Position numbers and translations under genes: made by a program. Below are positions 1-5,309 of a stretch of DNA of 7,100 nt, piece after piece (position 1 is the stretch's first letter; every line of letters begins with the position of its first letter). The stretch lies in assembly GCA_013202725.1 (NCBI GenBank), contig JABMRH010000121.1:1-7100 (forward strand), written 5' to 3'. Below the pieces are notes generated by a model. It ran no database searches. It saw nothing but the letters and a program-made list of their open reading frames with translations, and was not told the origin of the DNA. This DNA comes from Desulfobacteraceae bacterium (lineage in GTDB: Bacteria; Desulfobacterota; Desulfobacteria; Desulfobacterales; ETH-SRB1).

Positions 1-137
1 CTCATCCTCTCGTCCCACATCTTCTGCAATCGAGGTCCGCTGAGCACAACGCCGGGTGCCACGGCATTGACGTTGATTCCGTAAGGCCCACGTTCCTGGG
101 CCAGGTGCCGGGTGAAGGTAAGGATGGCGCCTCCTCC
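1..137 (-). pseudogene. C-terminal part of a short-chain dehydrogenase/reductase, probably 5'-truncated
   Basis: Read on the minus strand, this stretch encodes AILTFTRHLAQERGPYGI followed by NVNAVAPGVVLSGPRL and QKMWDERM. This is the alpha-helix after the YxxxK catalytic motif and the N-A-x-x-P-G beta-strand/loop of classical SDR oxidoreductases, which are NAD(P)-dependent alcohol/ketone enzymes. The C-terminus runs off the left edge of the window. Going upstream, the frame stays open only to an in-frame TGA at 300-302, and the translated residues (for example RENRVRRRRLWPGGG) are not SDR-like. The glycine-rich cofactor motif and the catalytic Tyr-Lys are both absent. In another frame, 139-174 reads SGKSGPAASVVA, which resembles the segment normally just before the catalytic Tyr, so an indel or small deletion is likely. 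An assembly error at the contig edge is the alternative. It lies downstream of the ThDP enzyme on the same strand and may once have belonged to the same catabolic cluster. Confidence 0.6.
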
Positions 138-365
138 TGGCCACAACCGACGCCGCCGGACCCGATTTTCCCGAGTGATAAAGACCCGTTTTTCTCGCCG
201 GAGCATAGGAAATCCGGCCTTCTGTGTCAATAATGATCCCCCACGACATTGTGGTGAATGTACCACTCCGTGATAGAGGATATTGTGATTAAAATCTTGT
301 CATCCGATTGCTGTAGAGTTCTATCCTTTGCTGCTTTCGTAAGTGTGAACCCCAAGGCCACTGAT
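138..365. other. Intergenic stretch without a supported gene
   Basis: This lies between the SDR remnant and the stop codon of the ThDP-dependent enzyme. I see no credible coding region. On the minus strand there are two short hairpin-capable sequences: GTGGT/ACCAC around 251-266 and GCCGGA/TCCGGC around 199-220. Neither is followed by a convincing U-tract, so I do not call a terminator. Part of 139-174 may be frameshifted SDR sequence. Confidence 0.5.
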
Positions 366-1997
366 TCACACACGCAACAGCTCCGAGCGCAGCCAGTCGG
401 TACCGTCGATCAGTTCTTGCTGGCGATGGGCCATCGGCACTTCAATTAACGAAGGTCGGTTGACAGAAAGAGCTTCCTGAAAAATGGATTTAAAGTCAGC
501 TAGGTTGTCGACACGCCTTCCATAGGCACCGAAGGATTTTGCCAATTCAACAAAGTCGGGATTGTGTAAATCGGTATCTATAATTCGTCCTTCGTAGTAC
601 TTCTGTTGCGAGCCTTTGATCCCACTCAGTGCCTGGTCGTTCACAATGATCGTAACCACGTTCATAGCGTATTTCACCGCTGTCGATAGCTCAGGGGAGC
701 CCATCATGAATCCACCGTCCCCCGTAAAACAGACAACCGGTTTTTCTGGGTGAGCAGCCTTCGCACCGAGGGCCGCAGGAAAAGCGTACCCCAATGAGAC
801 GCTGATGTTTGGGTACAGAAAAGTGGATGGATCGGAGACGGGAAATTCGTCAAGGGTTGCGTATCCGATTGAGTGGACATCAACAGACAGAATTCCGTCT
901 TCGGGTAGGACTTGCCGGATCTCGGACAGCAACGGTATTGGGGGCTGGGCAGCAAATTCCTTTCGAAGGCCTTGAAGCGGCTGTTCCCAAATGTTCTCCC
1001 TTTGTTCAATCTCCTCGATTAACGCACTCAGGATTCCTTTCAGGTCTCCGACAACGCTGAAATCGCTGGGATATTCCAAACCGATCTCCCGCGGATCCTC
1101 ATCGATCTGGATGAGGGGATGAGGTGGCTTCAAGTCCCAATACCGCGTGTCCATGGACGTAAAGCGAGGGCCGATGGCAAGGGTGCAGTCGGCGAGATCC
1201 ATTGCCTTACGGGCAAGGAAACGGTTACAGTGTGAAAGTGCCAGGGGGTGGTCTTCCCGAAGGGCACCTTTGGCGCATCTCGTCACTGCCACCGGAGCGT
1301 TCAGCTTCTCGGCCAGCAATCGCAGCTCCTCGCGGGCGTCTGCGTGGATGACGGCCGAACCCGCAAAAATCATTGGCATCCTGGCCTGATTGAGGGCCTC
1401 TACGGCAGCGTGTATGGCGCTGGGCTCAGGAGCTGGACCCGGTGTCCGGCCAACACGGGATGGAATATTCTCCTTTCCGGAATCAGCCAAGACGTCGTCC
1501 GGGAACTCCAGCATCACGGGCCCGGGGCGGCCTGAACGAAGCGCACGAAAGGCCTCGGCCACAACTTCCGGAATCTCGTTATGGCTTCGTGCAATGGCAC
1601 AGTATTTTGTAATCGGTTTGAAAAATGACATTTGATCCAAACCGTGGAACAGTTTCGCCGGATCCTTGTCATAATACTTTGAATGACTCTGTCCCGTGAT
1701 CAGGAGCACAGGCACACAGTCGGTAAAGGCTTCCAGGAGCCCGGTAGCCGCGTTGCTGGCACCCGGCCCGGGCACCGTGAGTGCCACACCCACATCACCC
1801 GTAGAGCGGGCGAAACCATCTGCCATCAAGGTAGCGGCATACTCATGACGCACGAGATAATGATCTATTACCCCCTCCCCGCGGCGAAAAATTGCATCGT
1901 AAATTTGAAGGTTCTGCACTCCGGGCATTCCAAAGATGCAACGAACCCCCTGCGCTTCCAGACATTTAATAAGAAGATCTCGACCTTTTATAGACAC
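366..1997 (-). CDS. Thiamine-diphosphate-dependent decarboxylase / acetolactate-synthase-like large subunit
   Basis: The 543-residue protein has the full three-domain layout of the POX/AHAS/benzoylformate-decarboxylase family. The N-terminal pyrimidine-binding domain (about 1-170) carries IFGMPGV near 21-27, the HE pair with the likely cofactor-activating Glu52, and the VPGPGASNAATGLLEAF stretch near 75-91. A central domain (about 190-330) has the pattern F-A-G-S-A-V. The C-terminal pyrophosphate domain has the metal/ThDP motif GDGGFMMGSPEL (426-437) ending at Asn453 in VNDQ. Length is typical. Such enzymes act in the cytosol on 2-oxo acids, by decarboxylation, carboligation or carboxy-transfer. 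The substrate cannot be read here. The N-terminal half recalls AruI-like oxo-acid decarboxylases as much as true IlvB, and no regulatory subunit (ilvN) is adjacent, so biosynthetic acetolactate synthase is less likely. The start is GTG, chosen because AAGGAGGG lies 10 nt upstream. Base composition is GC-richer than the operon to the right. Confidence 0.88.
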   Translation of the reverse strand: MSIKGRDLLIKCLEAQGVRCIFGMPGVQNLQIYDAIFRRGEGVIDHYLVRHEYAATLMADGFARSTGDVGVALTVPGPGASNAATGLLEAFTDCVPVLLITGQSHSKYYDKDPAKLFHGLDQMSFFKPITKYCAIARSHNEIPEVVAEAFRALRSGRPGPVMLEFPDDVLADSGKENIPSRVGRTPGPAPEPSAIHAAVEALNQARMPMIFAGSAVIHADAREELRLLAEKLNAPVAVTRCAKGALREDHPLALSHCNRFLARKAMDLADCTLAIGPRFTSMDTRYWDLKPPHPLIQIDEDPREIGLEYPSDFSVVGDLKGILSALIEEIEQRENIWEQPLQGLRKEFAAQPPIPLLSEIRQVLPEDGILSVDVHSIGYATLDEFPVSDPSTFLYPNISVSLGYAFPAALGAKAAHPEKPVVCFTGDGGFMMGSPELSTAVKYAMNVVTIIVNDQALSGIKGSQQKYYEGRIIDTDLHNPDFVELAKSFGAYGRRVDNLADFKSIFQEALSVNRPSLIEVPMAHRQQELIDGTDWLRSELLRV

Positions 1998-2007
1998 GAC
2001 GATTATA

Positions 2008-2015
2008 CCCTCCTT
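2008..2015 (-). promoter_or_regulatory. Strong ribosome binding site deciding the GTG start of the ThDP enzyme
   Basis: The minus strand reads AAGGAGGG, close to a perfect anti-Shine-Dalgarno match, followed by a 10-nt spacer and GTG at 1997. It supports the non-ATG start over any internal ATG. I could not find a convincing -35/-10 pair directly upstream, so the gene may be read from a promoter further upstream, such as the one before the antitoxin remnant. Confidence 0.75.
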
Positions 2016-2127
2016 AGCCTTATAATTTTTTCAATTCTCCCCCGGGAGCAGGATCATCCATTTTCCCGTTGTTCATGCACGACCCCCTCTTCACTCCCAG
2101 GACTCAATGGATAACTTGGCACCTTTT

Positions 2128-2370
2128 TCATGGGCGAGGAGCACCTGATCCCCAAACCACTCTGAGAGGGAAGATGCCCATTTGGTTTGCAGCTTCCCAT
2201 GCCTTCTCGAATATTGCAAGCGCCTTTTCCAGCCACCTCCTGATGCGAAGGTCATAAGGGGAGATGCCCAGCCGTCCCAGAATCTCATTCTTACATGTCT
2301 CCATTTCTTTGAAGATTTTCCTTACTGCCTGTACCGAAGGGTCCCTTCCCCCTTCATCCATTTCAATCAT
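2128..2370 (-). CDS. Unrecognised small helical protein, coupled to the antitoxin remnant
   Basis: I do not recognise this 80-residue ORF. It starts MIEMDEGGRDPSVQAVRKIF and continues through KEMETCKNEILGRLGISPYD and LRIRRWLEKALAIFEKAWEA, which looks like two or three amphipathic helices. The last residues, VVWGSGAPRP, look like read-through into the wrong frame. Its ATG overlaps the TGA of the short AbrB-type ORF as ATGA, the usual sign of translational coupling in toxin-antitoxin pairs. No PIN, PemK/MazF or RelE signature is visible, so I do not call it a toxin. In the overlapping frame, the minus strand from about 2170 to 2091 reads SEWFGDQVLLAHEKGAKLSI and ends ESWE, a more protein-like tail. 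A frameshift near 2150-2180 may have replaced the true C-terminus. It could be a real small gene, a decayed one, or a fortuitous ORF. Confidence 0.45.
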   Translation of the reverse strand: MIEMDEGGRDPSVQAVRKIFKEMETCKNEILGRLGISPYDLRIRRWLEKALAIFEKAWEAANQMGIFPLRVVWGSGAPRP

Positions 2371-2468
2371 TTCAAATCTGGTTTTTGAAGTTTAATAAGA
2401 TGCAATGCCTCCCTTATTGCCCTTGGTATAACGACTTGATATTTTGGTGATACAGTTACAGTTTGCAT
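2367..2468 (-). pseudogene. Truncated AbrB/MazE-type (SpoVT-AbrB fold) antitoxin
   Basis: The minus strand encodes a 33-residue peptide beginning MQTVTVSPKYQVVIPRAIRE. This is the classic first half of the swapped-hairpin AbrB/MazE/SpoVT DNA-binding domain: T-V-x-x-K-Y-Q-V-V-I-P, then R-x-x-R-E-x-L-x-L. In intact family members (usually about 70-90 residues) the next residues are K-P-G-x-x and a second beta-hairpin. Here the sequence runs ALHLIKLQKPDLK and stops, so the fold is incomplete. GGAGG lies 7 nt before the ATG, and a good promoter lies further upstream, so expression signals are intact. The stop overlaps the next ORF's ATG. The simplest reading is a deletion inside the antitoxin gene of a former toxin-antitoxin operon. 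A working mini-regulator or translational leader is possible but unproven. Confidence 0.7.
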
Positions 2469-2475
2469 GTCACAA

Positions 2476-2480
2476 CCTCC
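2476..2480 (-). promoter_or_regulatory. Ribosome binding site of the antitoxin remnant
   Basis: GGAGG on the minus strand, 7 nt before the ATG at 2468. It fixes the start of the 33-residue AbrB-type ORF, which would otherwise be too short to call. Confidence 0.7.
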
Positions 2481-2492
2481 ATCGATATTATT

Positions 2493-2518
2493 TCGTATTA
2501 CGATAACATGAACGATAA
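2493..2518. promoter_or_regulatory. Repeat elements over the promoter, candidate autoregulatory operator
   Basis: On the plus strand ACGATAA occurs at 2500-2506 and again at 2512-2518, a direct repeat with 12-bp spacing that overlaps the -10 and the spacer. Next to it, TCGTA-T-TACGA (2493-2503) is an 11-bp perfect inverted repeat. AbrB/MazE antitoxins are known to bind repeated sites in their own promoters, so an operator is a reasonable inference. The repeats are short and the region is AT-rich. Confidence 0.4.
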
Positions 2519-2528
2519 GGGTTGTCAA
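2500..2528 (-). promoter_or_regulatory. Predicted sigma70 promoter for the antitoxin remnant
   Basis: The minus strand reads TTGACA (2523-2528), a 17-nt spacer and TATCGT (2500-2505). The -35 is a perfect consensus, the -10 matches 4 of 6, and the spacing is ideal. Transcription would start about 20-25 nt before the GGAGG of the AbrB-type ORF and could continue into the 80-residue ORF and perhaps the ThDP gene. Confidence 0.6.
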
Positions 2529-2596
2529 TTTTATTGATGGCCAACGTATTGTATTAAGCAGAAAAAAATCTGTATATTAACGCTATATATTTTCTT

Positions 2597-2615
2597 TATA
2601 ATATGGTGTTATAAT
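2597..2615 (+). promoter_or_regulatory. AT-rich promoter region with two TATAAT boxes
   Basis: TATAAT occurs at 2597-2602 and 2610-2615 on the plus strand, upstream of the micro-ORF's RBS. No good -35 hexamer sits 16-18 nt before either box, and the whole 2540-2620 stretch is AT-rich. This is a weak promoter call that would serve the micro-ORF and possibly the rdgB operon. Confidence 0.3.
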
Positions 2616-2644
2616 GTTTAATACAGCTTTGAGGAGGATATAAT

Positions 2645-2692
2645 ATGGCATATAAAAGAAAGCATGTAAAGGATCGGATTTTGAGACGCTAA
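2645..2692 (+). CDS. Basic 15-residue micro-ORF (leader peptide or gene relic)
   Basis: GAGGAGG at 2631-2637, then 7 nt, then ATG and a 15-codon ORF reading MAYKRKHVKDRILRR before TAA. Seven of 15 residues are Lys or Arg. The RBS is the strongest on the plus strand of this window, stronger than that of rdgB downstream. Two explanations fit: a leader peptide for the operon, since a hairpin follows 15 nt after the stop, or the first codons of a gene whose remainder has been deleted. I do not recognise a family. The short length means chance cannot be excluded despite the RBS. Confidence 0.4.
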   Translation: MAYKRKHVKDRILRR

Positions 2693-2707
2693 GAGACGGG
2701 GGGTGTT

Positions 2708-2737
2708 TTGTGAAGGTCTTGCTAAAAGACTTTACAA
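2708..2737 (+). repeat. Stable imperfect hairpin upstream of rdgB
   Basis: The arms 2708-2720 (TTGTGAAGGTCTT) and 2726-2737 (AAGACTTTACAA) pair over 12 bp with one bulged G and one G-U, closing a 5-nt loop (GCTAA). No run of U follows, so it is not a standard intrinsic terminator. It sits between the micro-ORF and rdgB, and its right arm overlaps the -35 hexamer of the predicted operon promoter. It may be an attenuator, an mRNA processing site, or a protein-binding inverted repeat. Confidence 0.55.
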
Positions 2738-2759
2738 CAGCCTGATCATGAATTATAAA
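2731..2759 (+). promoter_or_regulatory. Predicted sigma70 promoter of the rdgB operon
   Basis: TTTACA (2731-2736), a 17-nt spacer and TATAAA (2754-2759). Each hexamer matches the consensus at 5 of 6 positions. Transcription would begin near 2766, giving a 5' leader of about 65 nt that includes all five heptamers. This is the best plus-strand promoter in the intergenic region. Confidence 0.55.
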
Positions 2760-2770
2760 ATATAAGGTAA

Positions 2771-2805
2771 CAGTTCACGGTTTACAGTTGTCGGTTCACG
2801 GTTGA
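2771..2805 (+). repeat. Heptanucleotide tandem repeat, five units
   Basis: Five consecutive 7-mers: CAGTTCA, CGGTTTA, CAGTTGT, CGGTTCA, CGGTTGA, with consensus C-R-G-T-T-N-A. It lies just before rdgB, probably inside the untranslated leader. Such degenerate period-7 arrays are a known kind of intergenic short tandem repeat in some bacterial genomes, and their function is not established. A second array with a different unit follows the operon. Confidence 0.8.
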
Positions 2806-2830
2806 AAAAGATTGAACAGGATAAACAAAG

Positions 2831-3478
2831 ATGGATAATTTAATCACCCTGGTTATTGCTACAGCAAACAAAGGTAAAACATCTGAAATTAGAGATCTTT
2901 TAAAGCACTTTCCGATTAATATTAAAAACCTGGATGATTTTGGCCCTATTCCAGAGGTTGAAGAAGACGGAAATACATTTGATGAAAATGCTTACAAAAA
3001 AGCAAGCTTTGCGGCAAGAATTTTAGGGTTGCCGGCCCTGGCCGATGATTCAGGATTGCTGGTCGAGGCTCTTGGAGGCGCTCCGGGAGTTCATTCAGCC
3101 CGCTATGCCGGAGAAGATGCCACAGATGAACAACGGCGGAATAAGCTGCTTGGCGAAATGAAGGGGAAAACAGACCGCAGGGCTGCCTTTGAATGCGTAA
3201 TATCGGTTGCTGTTCCTACAGGAGCTGCCCTGACATATGAAGCCCGCTGCGAAGGCCTGATAGCCGGAGAGCCTGCCGGCTCAAATGGATTTGGATATGA
3301 CCCGATTTTTTACTACCCGCCGCTTAAAAAGACATTTGCTGAATTAACGATGGAGGAAAAGAGCGCTGTAAGTCACAGGGGAAAGGCTCTCAGGGAGCTA
3401 AGGGATGAATTTGACAAAGTCCTTATCTGGATACGCCAGAATATGCCTGTTCAATTAAAACAACGAAGAGTAAAATGA
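2831..3478 (+). CDS. rdgB: XTP/dITP diphosphatase (RdgB/HAM1 family)
   Basis: The 215-residue cytosolic enzyme hydrolyses dITP, XTP and similar non-canonical purine nucleoside triphosphates to the monophosphate and pyrophosphate, keeping them out of DNA and RNA. All family hallmarks are present: the N-terminal TANKGK nucleotide-binding loop (11-16), FDENAYKKA (50-58), ADDSGL (71-76) with the catalytic/metal Asp pair, GVHSARYAG (86-94), GFGYDPIF (153-160) and SHRGKAL (181-187). The family is normally about 190-205 residues, and the extra length is a basic C-terminal tail (about 196-215) ending QLKQRRVK. The RBS is weak (AGGAT about 8-10 nt upstream). It is first in a four-gene operon, and its TGA overlaps the next ATG (ATGA). 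Function is confident from motifs alone. Confidence 0.95.
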   Translation: MDNLITLVIATANKGKTSEIRDLLKHFPINIKNLDDFGPIPEVEEDGNTFDENAYKKASFAARILGLPALADDSGLLVEALGGAPGVHSARYAGEDATDEQRRNKLLGEMKGKTDRRAAFECVISVAVPTGAALTYEARCEGLIAGEPAGSNGFGYDPIFYYPPLKKTFAELTMEEKSAVSHRGKALRELRDEFDKVLIWIRQNMPVQLKQRRVK

Positions 3479-4068
3479 TTGCAGACCTGATTAAAAAAAA
3501 CAGAAGTTGCAGAAGATTTTACCAGGACCATGCAGTGTCTTTAAAGACTTTAAAGGAACTGGTAAATCTTGCAAGACTGTCGGCTTCTGCGGCAAATTTA
3601 CAGCCGTTAAACTATATCCTTTCCAGCAATCCGGAAAAAAATGATCTCATATTTTCCTGCCTTGCCTGGGCGGGATATATCAAAGAATGGCCTGGGCCAA
3701 AGGATGGAGAAAGGCCGGCAGCCTATATAATCATTCTCGGCAATACCGATATCAGCAAAAATTTTTGGTGCGACCATGGAATTGCAAGCCAGAGCATGCT
3801 GCTTGGCGCAAGGGAAAAGGGCCTTGCAGGATGTATGATCGGAGCGATAAACCGCAGAAAACTCCGTAAAATTCTGAACATACCGCCTGAGTATAAAATA
3901 CTTCTTGTCCTTGCAATCGGAAAGCCCAAAGAAAAGGTTAAAGTAGAAGTTGTTGATTCTGATAGTCCATTGAGTACCGTTAATAACATCAAGTACTGGA
4001 GGGATGGCAAAGGGGTTCATCATGTGCCCAAAAGAAAATTAACCGATATCATTCTGGATTGCTATTAA
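3475..4068 (+). CDS. Nitroreductase-family FMN flavoprotein
   Basis: The 197-residue protein has the fold markers of the nitroreductase superfamily, FMN-dependent NAD(P)H oxidoreductases that usually work as dimers. The N-terminal NRSCRRF (9-15) is the typical FMN-phosphate-binding R-S-x-R-x-F motif. SASAANLQPLNYIL (36-49) corresponds to the A-P-S-x-x-N-x-Q-P segment. GIASQSMLLGAREKGLAGCM (102-121) is the conserved helix, followed by LNIPPEYKILLVLAIGKPKE (134-153), which gives the I-G-x-P strand. The C-terminus has KYWRDGKGVHHVPKRKL, a tail shared by a subgroup of anaerobe nitroreductases as far as I recall. The natural substrate is unknown, and nitro compounds, quinones or dehalogenation are all possible. 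The ATG overlaps the rdgB stop by 4 bases, and the next gene begins inside its 3' end, so it is very likely co-translated. Confidence 0.88.
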   Translation: MIADLIKKNRSCRRFYQDHAVSLKTLKELVNLARLSASAANLQPLNYILSSNPEKNDLIFSCLAWAGYIKEWPGPKDGERPAAYIIILGNTDISKNFWCDHGIASQSMLLGAREKGLAGCMIGAINRRKLRKILNIPPEYKILLVLAIGKPKEKVKVEVVDSDSPLSTVNNIKYWRDGKGVHHVPKRKLTDIILDCY

Positions 4069-5309
4069 AAAGCGTGCAGCCTGTAAAGCAAAAATCCATA
4101 ATTTATACAATTTGCAGCAGCCGTATGCTGGTAACTCTTCTTATGGGTTTTTCCTGCGGCCTGCCTCTTCTTTTGACCATAACCGTATTGCAGGCATGGA
4201 TGAAAGAACAAGGGGTGGATCTGACCGTAATCGGGATGATGGCCCTGGTTGGTCTTCCTTATACCTTGAAATTCCTCTGGGCTCCTTTTCTGGATCGTTT
4301 TACCCTCCCCTTTCTGGGCCGCCGCAGAGGATGGTTGCTGATAGCTCAAATAGCGTTGTTATTAGCCATCGCAGGGCTTGGCTTTACTCATCCAAAAGAA
4401 AATCCGTGGATGTTGGCCTTTGCTGCTTTTCTGGTGACCTTCTTCAGCGCCTCCCAGGATATTGTTGTGGATGCATATAGAAGAGAGGACCTTCCTGATG
4501 AGGAGTTAGGGCTCGGGTCCTCTCTTTATATCAACGGATACAGGATCGGGATGCTGCTTGCTTCCGGAGGGGGCTTAATCCTGGCCGATCATATCCCCTT
4601 TTCAATGGTTTATTTAATAATGGCATGCTGTATGCTGCCAGGTATTCTTACAACTATCTTTGCACATGAACCTGAGCTAACCGCCGGAGCTCCTGAAACA
4701 ATAAAAGAGGCTGTTTTTGACCCGATGGTTGAGTATTTCAGTCGTCATGGGGCTTTGTATATACTGGCATTTATACTGCTTTACAAAATCGGCGACACCA
4801 TGGCCAGCGCCATGACTATACCTTTTTATCTTGATATAGGATTTTCAAAAACGGAAATCGGCGCTGTCGTTAAACTGTTCGGTTTCTGGGCCACGGTTGC
4901 GGGCAGCCTGATCGGGGGAACGATCATGCTTCGTCTGGGAATCAAGCGCAGTCTCTGGTATTTTGGTTTTCTACAGGCAATATCAACGGCGGGGTTTGCT
5001 CTTCTGGCGCGTATCGGTTACAGCGTCCCGGCTCTGTCAGCCGTGATTGCTTTTGAAAATCTGAGCAGCGGCATGGGAACCGCCGCTTATGTCGCATTTA
5101 TGGCAAGTATTACAAATAAAAGATTTACCGCCACACAATATGCTCTTCTAAGCAGCCTGATGGGAATCCCAAGAGTGCTGGCCTCGGCCCCAACAGGCTT
5201 TCTTGCTAAAAATATCGGCTGGGAAGCTTTTTTTATCGCATGCACCCTGATCGCCATTCCCGGCATGATCCTTTTGCTGAAATTTTCGCGCTGGGATACA
5301 CATATATGA
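4059..5309 (+). CDS. AmpG-like MFS permease (muropeptide/solute transporter)
   Basis: This is an integral inner-membrane protein of up to 416 residues, with about 12 predicted membrane segments. It has the AmpG signature set: SRMLVTLLMGFSCGLPLLLT (21-40), VGLPYTLKFLWAPFLDR (64-80), LGRRRGW (86-92), SQDIVVDAYRRE (132-143) after the fourth helix, and TATQYALLSSLMG (357-369). AmpG imports GlcNAc-anhydroMurNAc peptides for cell-wall recycling. Homologues of about 420 residues in anaerobes are often annotated only as MFS transporters, so the substrate is inferred. The start is uncertain. TTG at 4059 overlaps the previous stop by 10 bases and gives the longest protein, GTG at 4074 is an alternative, and ATG at 4125 would trim the first helix. 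None has a strong RBS, so coupling to the upstream gene is likely. The symbol ampG is withheld because function is not proven. Confidence 0.87.
   Translation: MLLKSVQPVKQKSIIYTICSSRMLVTLLMGFSCGLPLLLTITVLQAWMKEQGVDLTVIGMMALVGLPYTLKFLWAPFLDRFTLPFLGRRRGWLLIAQIALLLAIAGLGFTHPKENPWMLAFAAFLVTFFSASQDIVVDAYRREDLPDEELGLGSSLYINGYRIGMLLASGGGLILADHIPFSMVYLIMACCMLPGILTTIFAHEPELTAGAPETIKEAVFDPMVEYFSRHGALYILAFILLYKIGDTMASAMTIPFYLDIGFSKTEIGAVVKLFGFWATVAGSLIGGTIMLRLGIKRSLWYFGFLQAISTAGFALLARIGYSVPALSAVIAFENLSSGMGTAAYVAFMASITNKRFTATQYALLSSLMGIPRVLASAPTGFLAKNIGWEAFFIACTLIAIPGMILLLKFSRWDTHI

Noticed and set aside
1147..1635. Several plus-strand open frames antisense to the ThDP gene
   Set aside because: They lie fully within a strongly conserved gene on the other strand, have no RBS and encode low-complexity Arg/Ser/Ala-rich sequence.
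2037..2048. CTCCC-CC-GGGAG palindrome near the ThDP gene start
   Set aside because: It is a short GC palindrome with only two central bases, too small to form a hairpin and with no support as an operator.
1683..2114. 143-residue plus-strand open frame
   Set aside because: It overlaps the 5' part and RBS of the ThDP enzyme in antisense, has no recognisable motif and no RBS. It is a shadow of the real gene.
2708..2737. Intrinsic terminator
   Set aside because: The stem is strong but it is followed by CAGCCTGATC rather than a run of T, and it precedes rather than ends an operon.
2771..2805. CRISPR-like repeat array
   Set aside because: Units are 7 bp, directly adjacent and degenerate, with no spacers and no cas genes nearby.
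3607..4023. 138-residue minus-strand open frame inside the nitroreductase gene
   Set aside because: It is antisense to a gene with clear family motifs and has no RBS or recognisable domain.
5240..5305. Upstream extension of the last gene to the ATG at 5240
   Set aside because: It would overlap the permease by 70 bases and encode MHPDRHSRHDPF, which is just the permease C-terminal coding sequence in another frame. The ATGA overlap at 5306 is the usual pattern in this operon.
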